From a bacterium (lineage in GTDB: Bacteria; Verrucomicrobiota; Verrucomicrobiia; Limisphaerales; UBA11358), in NCBI GenBank assembly GCA_021813325.1, contig JAKALA010000006.1:47782-111781 (forward strand): a stretch of DNA of 64,000 nucleotides, written 5' to 3'. Position 1 is the first letter of the stretch. Each line of letters begins with the position of its first letter. Shown piece after piece: positions 1 through 7,694 of this stretch. The translations under genes and the position numbers were made by a program. A model generated the notes under the pieces. It saw only the letters and a list, made by a program, of their open reading frames with translations, was not told the origin of the DNA and did no database searches.

Positions 1-65
1 TTGGTTTGAACCCAAGCTCCGCGACGCGATGTTTTGTCACATGATTTCACTGTCATCCGGTTTAG

Positions 66-556
66 AGCGTGTCTGAAAAATCTGAATGACGTGGAAGCAA
101 GCGAGTCGGCGGAGTTGAATGCGGATCATCGCGATGCGAATCCAAGCTTCGGCACTGGCTTCAGTGGTTTCGTAATCGCGAACCAGCCGGGGGGTGGCGC
201 AGCCGCCAGCCAGAAGTGCGTTCCCCTCCAACGGCGCGGCAGCACCTTGAATCCCTTGATGCCGTCGGCGCGTTTGACCACTGCGATGTCCAGCTTGGGA
301 CGCCGTCCCTTGACCCATTGGGCAAACGCCTCGCCGGTGTAGCCGCCGTCCACCCACAGGAGGCGCAGTCAGGTGAACCAACCCAGCCCGCGTGCCAACC
401 GCCATTGCGCGACGTCGCGTTTGGTGACGTTGGCCCGGGTGACGGCCCCGCCGAGGATCAACTCCCAAGGGTTCACCAGCAGATGGCGTTTGCGGCCTTT
501 GATTTATTTGGCGGCGGCATAACCCGCCGCGCCACCGTGACCGCCGGAGATCTGGC
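66..556 (-). pseudogene. Decayed IS5-family transposase remnant
   Basis: Read on the minus strand, the pieces match the DDE transposase of IS5-type elements: AGYAAAK, a stop, then IKGRKRHLLVNPW, another stop after GLGWFT, then VDGGYTGEAFAQWVKG with the conserved D-G-Y, then KGFKVLPRRW. The frame then shifts, and the C-terminal part RLVRDYETTEASAEAW appears in another frame. There are thus at least two stops and one frameshift, and the N-terminal half is missing. The sequence gagcgtgtctgaaaaat near 66-82 resembles an IS5-type terminal repeat and probably marks the 3' end of the element; the other end is lost. The left boundary is fairly clear, the right boundary approximate. Confidence 0.75.
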
Positions 557-704
557 GCGTTTCAGCGTTCAAGTCAGTTCCGCCTTGGCCGATGGGCATC
601 CGCTTAACGAAGCTCTGCGTCTCGACGCGGGCGCGCTGGTGATCGTTGACAGCCACACCACCAATCAACCCAACCGTTTCTATCGCGTGGTGGAAACCCC
701 ATAA
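557..704 (+). pseudogene. C-terminal stub of a secreted protein cut off by the IS
   Basis: The frame reads QVSSALADGHPLNEAL, then DAGALVIVDSHTTNQ, and ends FYRVVETP. This is the kind of C-terminal domain that ends many large secreted Verrucomicrobiota proteins: a strand like VQVSS..L..W.PL, a D-[ST]-x-A/T-T-N turn and a final FYRV. No start codon or upstream domain remains; the reading frame runs back into the transposase remnant. I infer that the insertion removed the rest of the gene. The exact junction is uncertain by about 20 bases. Confidence 0.5.
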
Positions 705-864
705 AATTGCTGGCCGGAGCCGATGATTCAATCGCCATCATCGGATCAGCAAAACCGTTCAAAATGTCCGCATCACCAGTTGTGTGGATTGCCAGAAACC
801 CGCATTTCTGCGAATAGTGAAATATATGTCACCCGCAAATTTGGTCTTTTCGCCCATTCGCACG

Positions 865-1716
865 ATGAGAACACTTATTTTATGTCTGCTTGCCACCCTG
901 GCTTGGTCCAGTCAAGCCGCCGCGCCGCTTTCTCCCAACAGCTCGGCCAATCTCGACGCCAAACGCGATGGCGCCACGAAGGCAAAATTTCTGGTCGATA
1001 CCAACCGCAGTTTTCCCATGCTCTTCATCGTCGGCGATTCCACGGTTCACAATCCGGGACACGGCGAACGCGGCTGGGGCGACGTCATCGGCAGTTATTT
1101 TGAAACCAATAAAATCCGCGTGGAAAACCACGCCCTGGGCGGACGCAGCAGCCGCACCTTCATCACCCAAGGCTGGTGGGATGTGGTGTTGAAAGCTTCC
1201 AAACCCGGCGATTTCGTCTTGCTCCAAATGGGCCACAACGACGGCGGCCCGCTGGATGACCCCAATCGCGCGCGCGGCACCATCCGCAGCCTCGGCGAGG
1301 AGACGAAGGACATTTACAATCCGCTCATGAAAAAACCGGAAACCGTTCACACCTACGGCTGGTATTTGCGCAAATATATTTCCGACGCCCACGCGCACGG
1401 CATGACACTCATTCTTTGCACGCCCATTCCGCATTGTCCCCAAGCCCAAGTCAAAGCCGGTGACGTGGAAAAAAGCATCTATGTGGAAATGTCCACCGCT
1501 GTCGCCAAGGACCAAAAGGTGCCCTTCATCAATTTGAATCAAATTACCATGAGCAATTACGCGCACATGACGCCGCAGGAAATCAAAGAAAAATATTTCA
1601 CCGCCGCCGACAACACCCACACCAGTCCTGCGGGCGCGGAAGTCAATGCCCAATCCGTCGTGGCCGGATTGCGGCGGTTAACCAACTGTCCCCTGGCCGG
1701 CTATCTGAAGCCATAG
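865..1716 (+). CDS. Secreted SGNH/GDSL esterase, rhamnogalacturonan acetylesterase-like (CE12)
   Basis: This 283-residue protein should remove acetyl groups from pectin-type polysaccharide outside the cytoplasm. The ATG at 865 is chosen because it gives a clean signal peptide (MRTLILCLLATLAWSSQAAA, residues 1-20); an open frame extends upstream but lacks such a signal. All SGNH blocks are visible: GDST with the nucleophile Ser at about 57-60, the Gly of LGGRSS at about 91-96, GHND at 123-126, and D-x-x-H in DNTHTSPAGA near the C-terminus. The GERGWGD and GGRSSRTF segments are typical of the rhamnogalacturonan acetylesterase group. It stands alone here, but fits the rhamnosidase and GH42 genes further on. 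The sugar specificity is inferred from the family. Confidence 0.85.
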   Translation: MRTLILCLLATLAWSSQAAAPLSPNSSANLDAKRDGATKAKFLVDTNRSFPMLFIVGDSTVHNPGHGERGWGDVIGSYFETNKIRVENHALGGRSSRTFITQGWWDVVLKASKPGDFVLLQMGHNDGGPLDDPNRARGTIRSLGEETKDIYNPLMKKPETVHTYGWYLRKYISDAHAHGMTLILCTPIPHCPQAQVKAGDVEKSIYVEMSTAVAKDQKVPFINLNQITMSNYAHMTPQEIKEKYFTAADNTHTSPAGAEVNAQSVVAGLRRLTNCPLAGYLKP

Positions 1717-1870
1717 ACGGCGCTTCCCGGACAAATCGGGCCAGCAGATCAGCCTCGGCTGTATCGTTCATTCACCCATGATCCGTGCGCCCGATCCAAA
1801 ACCTGACAAAGAATTTTGTTCCCCCGTGCCGGGGCGCCGTTCAAGCGCGGCGGCCCAGGAAGTCAACAAG

Positions 1871-2575
1871 TCAAACCCATTGCAGCCGGTCATGGTGGTG
1901 CCGATATAACAGGCCGAAGCCGCGCATCAAAACCATCAAGAAATAAAGGCAAACAAACCAACCCAGCAAACGGGGCAGGACCGGAACGCGGTTCATGGTG
2001 TTTGCCAGCCCGTGAAGCGCTGTGCCCGAACCGATCAACAGGCCGCCAAACAGGCTTGCCTGGCAATAATCGGGAAAGGTCAGCCAGACCGCGCGCGCCA
2101 AGGGGATGGGGTTGACGATTGCCCGGATGGAATCCATCATGGCGACGGCCAGAAACAGGATTGGAAACGTCAAACAGCCCCAAAGCCCGCCCGCGAACCA
2201 GAAAATTTTACCGTCAATCGTCGGCCCCGGAGGTTTGAAGGATAGATAGATCAGCGGGCCAAATGCGATGGCCATCACGGCCAAAAATTCAATCGCGGGC
2301 GCCAGCAAGTCCGCCCACGCCCCGGAAAAATCCAACCAACCCGGCGGCATCTCTTCGCCCAGCGCGCTCGTCCGCACAATGTCTTTGGCAAAAGCCGCCA
2401 GATAGCCGGTGGTCGCGATCTGAATCAAAATTCCCCAAATGCTTGCGCAGGCCGAAAGGTAATCGCCAACCGTAAACACCACGCCGCCAGCAAGCAGCGC
2501 ATACGCGCCGTCGCCATGAACCGGATAGCGAAACGCCGCGCACAACCGCCGGAGAAAATTGCGCCGCACGTTCAT
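1871..2575 (-). CDS. Polytopic membrane protein, unknown function
   Basis: The protein has 234 residues with about five or six hydrophobic segments (near 25-65, 90-112, 125-148, 170-195 and 203-222) and short polar loops. I do not recognise a catalytic motif. The layout resembles the DUF4013 group of membrane proteins, but this is a weak resemblance. The gene starts 18 bases after the stop of the ECF sigma factor at 2594-3820 and is surely co-transcribed with it. Because that sigma factor carries its own membrane segment, a role as membrane partner or as regulated target is possible, but this is inference. Confidence 0.65.
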   Translation of the reverse strand: MNVRRNFLRRLCAAFRYPVHGDGAYALLAGGVVFTVGDYLSACASIWGILIQIATTGYLAAFAKDIVRTSALGEEMPPGWLDFSGAWADLLAPAIEFLAVMAIAFGPLIYLSFKPPGPTIDGKIFWFAGGLWGCLTFPILFLAVAMMDSIRAIVNPIPLARAVWLTFPDYCQASLFGGLLIGSGTALHGLANTMNRVPVLPRLLGWFVCLYFLMVLMRGFGLLYRHHHDRLQWV

Positions 2576-2593
2576 GTCGTTGGCTGCGGATGG

Positions 2594-3820
2594 TTACTTC
2601 AGCTTTGATGTTTCCGAATCGGCCATTTTTTCAAACGCCTTGCCCACCAGTCGCACCATCAGCATGCAGTCCGTGCTTTCCAAATCCGTGCCGCACTGCT
2701 TCAAGGCTGCAAAAAAGCGCCGCGCCTGATCACCGTCGCCCTTTGCCGCCGTGTCACGCCCCGCTTGCGAAACCGCCGCGGCCAGTTGTTTCAGAACGGC
2801 CAGCCGGGAAAGCATTTCTTCCGACTTTGCCTTTCGCGCAGAATCATTCAGGGCTTTGAATTGGTTTTCAGACAGACTCAATGCCGAGTTCCCGGCGAAC
2901 AACGGACGCGCCCGCCAGTCCGCGGCAACAAACCGGCTGATTGCATCCGCTTGGTTTCCCTGTTCCCACGCCTGTATGATCGGCTCGAAAACGGGTGTTT
3001 GCTTTGCCGCCGGCTGTGGGGGTTCTGTCTTCGCACGACTCTGCACCACCGCCGTCATGGCGCCAAACACCAGGAACACACCCGCGCTGATCACGACGGC
3101 CGTTTTTATTTTTGTCCAAGCCATGAGTTTCAAAGCTCCTTTCACGAGGGTTAGGGTCGAAGTTGAAACCGCCGCGCCCTTCGCCATCGCGACGGCAGAA
3201 ATGGTTTTCGCCAGCCCCGCCGGAGCCGCCCGCACCGAGTTGGCGGATACAGCGCCGGCAATCGCGGTGGCCGTCAGGGTCACATCGCGCTTGGCGAAGA
3301 ATTTTCTCAGCTTTTCCAACGCGCGATTCACACGCATTTTGGCGGCACTTTCGCTGCCGCCCAGCGCCGCGCCGACTTCGCCGAAGCTTTTGCCATCGAA
3401 GAAGCGCAAGACCACGGCCTGGCGATCCTTTTCGCCCAGCCCCGCCAGCGCATCATCCAGCAATGGAGCAATGCTTGGCCACTCGTCCGATTCGTTTTCA
3501 TTGGGGAACGATTGCATGAGCGCCTCCTGTTCGCGCCGGGCGCGGCGGATTTCAGTCCGGAGAAATGTTTGCGATGCCAGCCTCGCCGTTTGATAAAGCC
3601 AGCCGGCCAAAATAACTTTGCCCCCAAGTTTGCCTGCTTTTTGCGACAGGATTACGAATACCGCCTGGGTAATCTCCTCGGCATGATGCGGATTTCGCAC
3701 ATGGCGTAGTGCCGTCGAATAGATTTTATCAACGTGCCGGGAAACCAGCTCGGCGAAAGCCGGAGCCGAAGCGTGTTCAGCGTATTCGCGCAGCAGCGTG
3801 TTGTCGTCCAAATCGTGCAT
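2594..3820 (-). CDS. ECF sigma factor with C-terminal transmembrane extension
   Basis: This 408-residue protein begins with region 2 (about 20-90, including AEEITQAVFVILSQKAGKL) and region 4 (about 125-180, AVVLRFFDGKSFGEVGAALG followed by a helix-turn-helix). An Ala-rich linker (185-235) leads to one hydrophobic helix (about 240-260, KTAVVISAGVFLVFGAMTAV) and a further 145-residue soluble part. Ordinary ECF factors stop after about 190 residues. Fusions of a sigma factor to a membrane helix and sensor-like tail are known from Acidobacteria, Planctomycetes and Verrucomicrobia; release from the membrane or sensing through the tail would be the expected control. No separate anti-sigma factor is seen; the downstream membrane protein (1871-2575) is the only partner candidate. 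Confidence 0.85.
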   Translation of the reverse strand: MHDLDDNTLLREYAEHASAPAFAELVSRHVDKIYSTALRHVRNPHHAEEITQAVFVILSQKAGKLGGKVILAGWLYQTARLASQTFLRTEIRRARREQEALMQSFPNENESDEWPSIAPLLDDALAGLGEKDRQAVVLRFFDGKSFGEVGAALGGSESAAKMRVNRALEKLRKFFAKRDVTLTATAIAGAVSANSVRAAPAGLAKTISAVAMAKGAAVSTSTLTLVKGALKLMAWTKIKTAVVISAGVFLVFGAMTAVVQSRAKTEPPQPAAKQTPVFEPIIQAWEQGNQADAISRFVAADWRARPLFAGNSALSLSENQFKALNDSARKAKSEEMLSRLAVLKQLAAAVSQAGRDTAAKGDGDQARRFFAALKQCGTDLESTDCMLMVRLVGKAFEKMADSETSKLK

Positions 3821-4054
3821 TTACCTATAAATGCCGCCAAATCGGAAAAGGTAACAGAAATTTTTTCCGCCGCCGCCACAACTATCGCCTAATCGCCTTG
3901 TAACATCGGTGATTAACAACTTTAAGTTGTCGCGCCGCAATTTTGCATGGACAATCGGCGGTTGCCTCGCGAAAGTGCCGAGGGCGAAACATCTCGTAAC
4001 AACACCGGTGGGAGATAAACTTTTCGTCCGGAACCTTGCAGCAATCGATTGAAT

Positions 4055-4654
4055 ATGGATGTCAACTTTTGGAACGACCGTTACTCGGCCGCGCACCACG
4101 TTTACGGCGAAGCAGCCAACGAATTCGTGGCGAAAGTCGCGCCGCAAATTCCCGCCGGCCCCGTCTTGTGCCTGGCTGAAGGTGAATGCCGGAACGCCGT
4201 GCATCTGGCCACAAGCGGCCACCGGGTCACCGCGGTTGACCAGTCGGAAATCGGCTTGGCCAAAGGCCGGCGGCTGGCGGCTGCGCGCGGGATCGAGATC
4301 GAAACCGTGCTTGCCAACCTGGAGAATTATTCCATCCAGCCGGACTCGTGGGCGGGCATCGTCGCCACCTTTGCGCATTTGCCGCCGACGCTCCGGCGCC
4401 GGCTTCATCGCGAGGTTGCGGCCGGCCTGAGGCCCGGCGGGGTTTTTATTTTGGAGGCTTACACGCCCGCGCAACTGGCCTTCGACACCGGCGGACCGCG
4501 GAATCCCGAATTACTGATGACTGCGGCCATCCTTCGCACGGAGTTGGCCGGGTTGGAATTTCTCGTCGCGCAGGAAATCGAGCGCGATGTGACCGAGGGC
4601 ACCGGGCATACGGGCCGCGCCGCCGTCGTGCAAATTCTCGCGCGCCGGCTTTGA
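4055..4654 (+). CDS. Class I SAM-dependent methyltransferase, TehB-like
   Basis: This is a 199-residue methyltransferase of the small TehB/thiopurine-type group. The SAM-binding loop is LCLAEGECRNAVHLATSGH (about 45-63), with the acidic VTAVDQSEIGLAKG strand after it, then a later FAHLPPTLRRRLHREV and LRPGGVFILEAYTP, which are usual for this group. The sixth residue of LAEGECRN departs from the more common LGEGxGRN, which may affect little. ATG 4055 is preferred over the TTG two codons earlier. The gene ends 31 bases before thiM and could be read with it. The substrate cannot be told from sequence. Confidence 0.8.
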   Translation: MDVNFWNDRYSAAHHVYGEAANEFVAKVAPQIPAGPVLCLAEGECRNAVHLATSGHRVTAVDQSEIGLAKGRRLAAARGIEIETVLANLENYSIQPDSWAGIVATFAHLPPTLRRRLHREVAAGLRPGGVFILEAYTPAQLAFDTGGPRNPELLMTAAILRTELAGLEFLVAQEIERDVTEGTGHTGRAAVVQILARRL

Positions 4655-4685
4655 AGTGCGCGCCGCCAGCGCGTAATCTGACCCG

Positions 4686-5498
4686 GTGAAATCGAACCAG
4701 AAATCTTCATTCGAACCTTTCGACCTGCTGCAAAAAGTGCGGCGGCAAGCGCCCCTGGTGCATCATCTGACCAACTGGGTGACCATTTATGATTGCGCCC
4801 AAATTGTCAAAACCCTCGGCGCGTCGCCCGTCATGGCCCACGCGCCGGAAGAAGCCGCCGACATGACGCAAATCGCCGCCGCTCTGGTCCTGAACATTGG
4901 CACGCTGACGGAAAGTTTGGTGAAGGCCATGAAACTGGCGGCCGCCGCCGCCAATCGGAAAGGCATTCCCGTGATTCTGGACGTGTGCGGCGCCGGGGCG
5001 ACGCCTTTGCGCGACCGCACAGTTTTGGCGCTGCTGGACGAGGTCAAAATCAACGTCATCAAGGGAAACGCCTCGGAAATTGCGCGCGTCGCCGGACAAA
5101 ATATCCAGACCAAAGGTGTGGACGCCGGCGAGGTTTCCGCGGATTTGGAAACGCTGGCAAAAACGCTCGCCGCCCGGCGTCAAGCCACGGTGGTCATCAC
5201 CGGCGCAACGGACATCGTCGCGAGCGAAAAGCAGCTTTACCGTGTCAAGAACGGTCACGACTTGATGACCCGCGTCGTGGGCACCGGCTGCATGGCAACC
5301 TCCGTCATTGGCGCGTTCGCGGCCGTCGAGGCGGATTATGGCCGGGCGGCGGCGGGCGCGCTGGCTTGTTATGAAATCGCGGCGGAGCTGGCGGCGGAAA
5401 AGTCCCAAGGCCCGGCGTCATTTAAAGCCGGACTGTTTGACTGCCTTTATCAGCTCGATGCCGCGACCGTTGCAAACAGGCAACGCCTCGAAACGTGA
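4686..5498 (+). CDS. thiM: Hydroxyethylthiazole kinase
   Basis: ThiM phosphorylates 4-methyl-5-(2-hydroxyethyl)thiazole, salvaging the thiazole half of thiamine. The 270-residue length is normal. Diagnostic parts are PLVHHLTNWVTIYDCAQ near the N-terminus, VILDVCGAGATPLRDRT, the NVIKGNASEIARVAG segment and the nucleotide-site loop VVGTGCMATSVIGAF. It starts with GTG at 4686. It overlaps thiE by four bases (GTGA), so the two are translationally coupled. There is no thiD between them, and I could not see a TPP riboswitch in the short space upstream, which is mostly taken by the methyltransferase gene. Confidence 0.95.
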   Translation: MKSNQKSSFEPFDLLQKVRRQAPLVHHLTNWVTIYDCAQIVKTLGASPVMAHAPEEAADMTQIAAALVLNIGTLTESLVKAMKLAAAAANRKGIPVILDVCGAGATPLRDRTVLALLDEVKINVIKGNASEIARVAGQNIQTKGVDAGEVSADLETLAKTLAARRQATVVITGATDIVASEKQLYRVKNGHDLMTRVVGTGCMATSVIGAFAAVEADYGRAAAGALACYEIAAELAAEKSQGPASFKAGLFDCLYQLDAATVANRQRLET

Positions 5499-6097
5499 AA
5501 GGCTATTACTTCATCACGGATTCACAATTGAGCCGCGCCGGCAATGTCAGTGACGTTCAACAAGCGGTAGCCGCCGGTGTCGCAGTGGTGCAATACCGTC
5601 GCCCCAAAGCCTCCACTGCGGCGCTGTTCGCGGAGGCCTTGGTTTTACGCCGGCTTTGCCGGGGAGCGCTTTTTCTGGTTAATGACCGGGTGGATATTGC
5701 GCTGGCCGTCGAGGCCGATGGTGTGCATCTCGGTCAAAGCGACCTCCCGATCGCCGCCGCCCGGCTATTGCTGGGTCGTGGAAAAACCATCGGACTGACC
5801 GTTCATTCCGTCAAGGAGGCTGCCGAAGCAGCCGCGGCGGGAGCGGATTATCTGGGCGTTTCTCCCATCTACACCACGCAAACTAAAGCTGATGCCGGCC
5901 CACCGGCAGGCATCGCATTGATCCGACAAATCAAGCAGTTGGTGAAGCTTCCGCTTGTGGCCATCGGCGGCATCAATCTGGCCAATGCGCCGGCAGTCAT
6001 CCATGCTGGCGCGGATGGAATTTGCGCGATTTCCGCCGTGCTAACGCAGGCAGATGTCCGGGCGGAAATTGGAAAATTTCAACGGCTTTTCCAATGA
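5495..6097 (+). CDS. thiE: Thiamine-phosphate synthase
   Basis: ThiE joins hydroxymethylpyrimidine diphosphate to thiazole phosphate, giving thiamine phosphate. The 200-residue TIM barrel shows VVQYRRPKAST (usually QxR.K), LVNDRVDIALAVEADGVHLG, YLGVSPIYTTQTKA and the C-terminal phosphate-binding AIGGINLANAPAVIHAGADG. The GTG start overlaps the stop of thiM. Together with ThiM it makes a thiamine salvage pair; the HMP-P kinase must be encoded elsewhere. A short hairpin lies about 190 bases downstream (6288-6307). Confidence 0.95.
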   Translation: MKGYYFITDSQLSRAGNVSDVQQAVAAGVAVVQYRRPKASTAALFAEALVLRRLCRGALFLVNDRVDIALAVEADGVHLGQSDLPIAAARLLLGRGKTIGLTVHSVKEAAEAAAAGADYLGVSPIYTTQTKADAGPPAGIALIRQIKQLVKLPLVAIGGINLANAPAVIHAGADGICAISAVLTQADVRAEIGKFQRLFQ

Positions 6098-6843
6098 TCG
6101 CAAACCGCATTGAACGGCAAAGGTTTTGAGGGCCGCCATCCGCGTCCGCCAGATGCTGTGCACCATCCAATTCAACAACCCGCCGGGCCTCGGCGCAAAA
6201 AAATCCGCCTCCCTCCCCGGTTGTCGAGCGGGATGGGCGATTCTGCGTAGAGTCGGAACTTGCCGGCAGTCGCTTCAACCTAAACTCCGCGGTTGGGATA
6301 AACCGCGAACCCCGCGAACCTCTTGAAAACCAAGGTCAAAGCGAGTCGGTGAGACCGCCAAATCCCTTCACCCACCCGGGGAATGGTTCCGAAACCCTGG
6401 CCGGTTCGCGTGTTTTGCGGTTTCCCTGGCGGCATCTAGGTTCAAGCGTCTGAAGCCGCCGATAAAGAAACGCCTCGCTCGCACTCCGTGCGCGGGACGC
6501 GCTTCGGCATCCGGCATGGGCTGGCGCGCTGCGTGAACCAAGAGGTTGGCCAGCGGAACGTCAACGCCGGCGCGAATCAACCGGCGCGCGTTGGCAGCAT
6601 GGTCCTGTTTTCACTCGGGCTCAATTGGCAGAGGCACTTCGACGGACCAGCCCGGCAATGCGCTGGCCGGGAGAAAAACGGTGTAACCCGGCGATTCGCA
6701 GCCGCGGCACCGCCGGTCGAACATATTCGCGAAGATCTTCACGTTAGGTCCCCGTAATCAAACACTCGCGCCTCGCGCCCGCCTTCGCGCCGCGTCCCGA
6801 AACCGGCAGCGTGAATAACAAAGTGGCCAACCGCGGTTCAGCC
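6098..6843. other. 746-base gap with decayed minus-strand coding remnants
   Basis: No intact gene is supported here. On the minus strand, pieces read like a real but broken protein: REARVFDYGDLT, then, after a one-base shift, VKIFANMFDRR, CRGCESPGYTVFLPAS and ALPGWSVEVPLPIEPE followed by a stop (about 6810 down to 6630). Further on, AGVDVPLANLLVHAARQ lies near 6570. These could be remains of one secreted protein, which I do not recognise. The part nearer thiE holds one hairpin (6288-6307). Confidence 0.35.
6288..6307. terminator. Short hairpin, repeat-like
   Basis: CGCGGTT, loop GGGATA, AACCGCG: a perfect 7-bp stem. There is no T-run, so termination is uncertain. A very similar hairpin, with the surrounding bases ataaaccgcgaac also alike, follows the response regulator at 20921-20940, so this may be a small dispersed repeat placed after genes. 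Confidence 0.4.
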
Positions 6844-7632
6844 TCAAAGGTTATTCCGGGCAGCGCGTTCGCCGGCCAGCACGGCGGCTCCCAAGGCACC
6901 GGTGAATTGCGGTTGAGAAACCACGCCTACTGGACACGCCAAAACTTCTTCCAAGGCCCGCGCCATGCCGGGCTGCAACGCCACCCCACCCGTGAAATAA
7001 ACCGGGCTGGCCACGGATCTTCCGGCTAACGCGGCCACGCGTGTCGCGATGGCTTTTTGCACCCCGGCCACGACGTCGGCCAGCGGCTTGCCCTCGGCGA
7101 GCAGACCGATGATTTCCGTCTCGGCAAAAACCACACACATATTGCTGATGAGCGCGGGTTTTTGACTTTGATGGGCCAGTTCGGAAAGCGTGCTCCAATT
7201 CATGTTCAGCCGCGTGGCGACCATTTCCAAAAAACGTCCGGTGCCCGCCGCGCAGCGGTCGTTCATGGCAAAATCGCGCACGCGCCCGCCGTTTTCCAGG
7301 CTGATGACTTTGCTGTCCTGCCCGCCGATCTCGATGATGGTGCGCGTTTCGGGCGCCAACTGGTGGACGCCGCGGGCGTGACAGGTGATCTCGGTGATGG
7401 TCGTGTCGGCAAACCGGATGGCGTTGCGTCCGTAGCCCGTGGCGATGACGCCGGAAATCTGCGCGCGTTCCAGACCTGCCTCAAACAGGATTTTATCAAA
7501 TAGCTCCGTGGCCAGGCGCTCCTGTTCCACACCCTGATCGCTGACACCCGCCGCGAGAATTTTGCCCGTGTCGGTGTCAAGTAACACCGCTTTAATCGAG
7601 CGCGATCCCGCATCTATTCCGGCGCAAAGCAT
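6844..7632 (-). CDS. Activator ATPase of 2-hydroxyacyl-CoA dehydratase/benzoyl-CoA reductase type (BadF/HgdC)
   Basis: This 262-residue protein belongs to the ASKHA-fold ATPases that hold one [4Fe-4S] cluster between two subunits and pump a low-potential electron into a partner reductase at the cost of ATP. Seen are the N-terminal phosphate loop DAGSRSIKAVLLDTDTGKI, GYGRNAIRFADTTITEITCH, IEIGGQDSKVISLE, the cluster cysteine in NDRCAAGTGRFLEMVA, and MCVVFAETEIIGLLAEGK with the second conserved cysteine. It is the last gene of the five-gene minus-strand cluster, which supplies three possible electron acceptors. The size and motifs match HgdC, FldI and the reductase of double-cubane proteins. 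Oxygen sensitivity would be expected. Confidence 0.92.
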   Translation of the reverse strand: MLCAGIDAGSRSIKAVLLDTDTGKILAAGVSDQGVEQERLATELFDKILFEAGLERAQISGVIATGYGRNAIRFADTTITEITCHARGVHQLAPETRTIIEIGGQDSKVISLENGGRVRDFAMNDRCAAGTGRFLEMVATRLNMNWSTLSELAHQSQKPALISNMCVVFAETEIIGLLAEGKPLADVVAGVQKAIATRVAALAGRSVASPVYFTGGVALQPGMARALEEVLACPVGVVSQPQFTGALGAAVLAGERAARNNL

Positions 7633-7636
7633 GAAA

Positions 7637-7694
7637 AAGGCTAAGGGCTAAAGGCTGAAGGCTAAAGTGAATTCGGTTTTAAGCCTTTAGCCTT
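7637..7694. repeat. Inverted repeat of 7-bp units, copy A
   Basis: The left arm (7637-7667) is a run of the heptamers GGCTAAG, GGCTAAA, GGCTGAA, GGCTAAA; the right arm (7681-7694) is AAGCCTTTAGCCTT, its complement. The two arms can pair in the transcript. The right arm lies inside the last codons of the gene at 7662-9065 and there encodes KAKGLK. Copies B, C and D have the same build between the other genes of the cluster. Confidence 0.85.

Noticed and set aside
880..1653. 257-residue minus-strand frame opposite the CE12-like esterase
   Set aside because: The plus-strand frame has a signal peptide and all catalytic blocks; the antisense frame has none.
4655..4685. TPP riboswitch before thiM
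   Set aside because: Only 31 bases separate thiM from the gene before it, and no conserved CUGAGA element is visible there or in the gap 3821-4054.
6368..6757. Small open frames on both strands in the gap after thiE
   Set aside because: None is intact or recognisable; only decayed pieces of one minus-strand protein are plausible, reported as a remnant.
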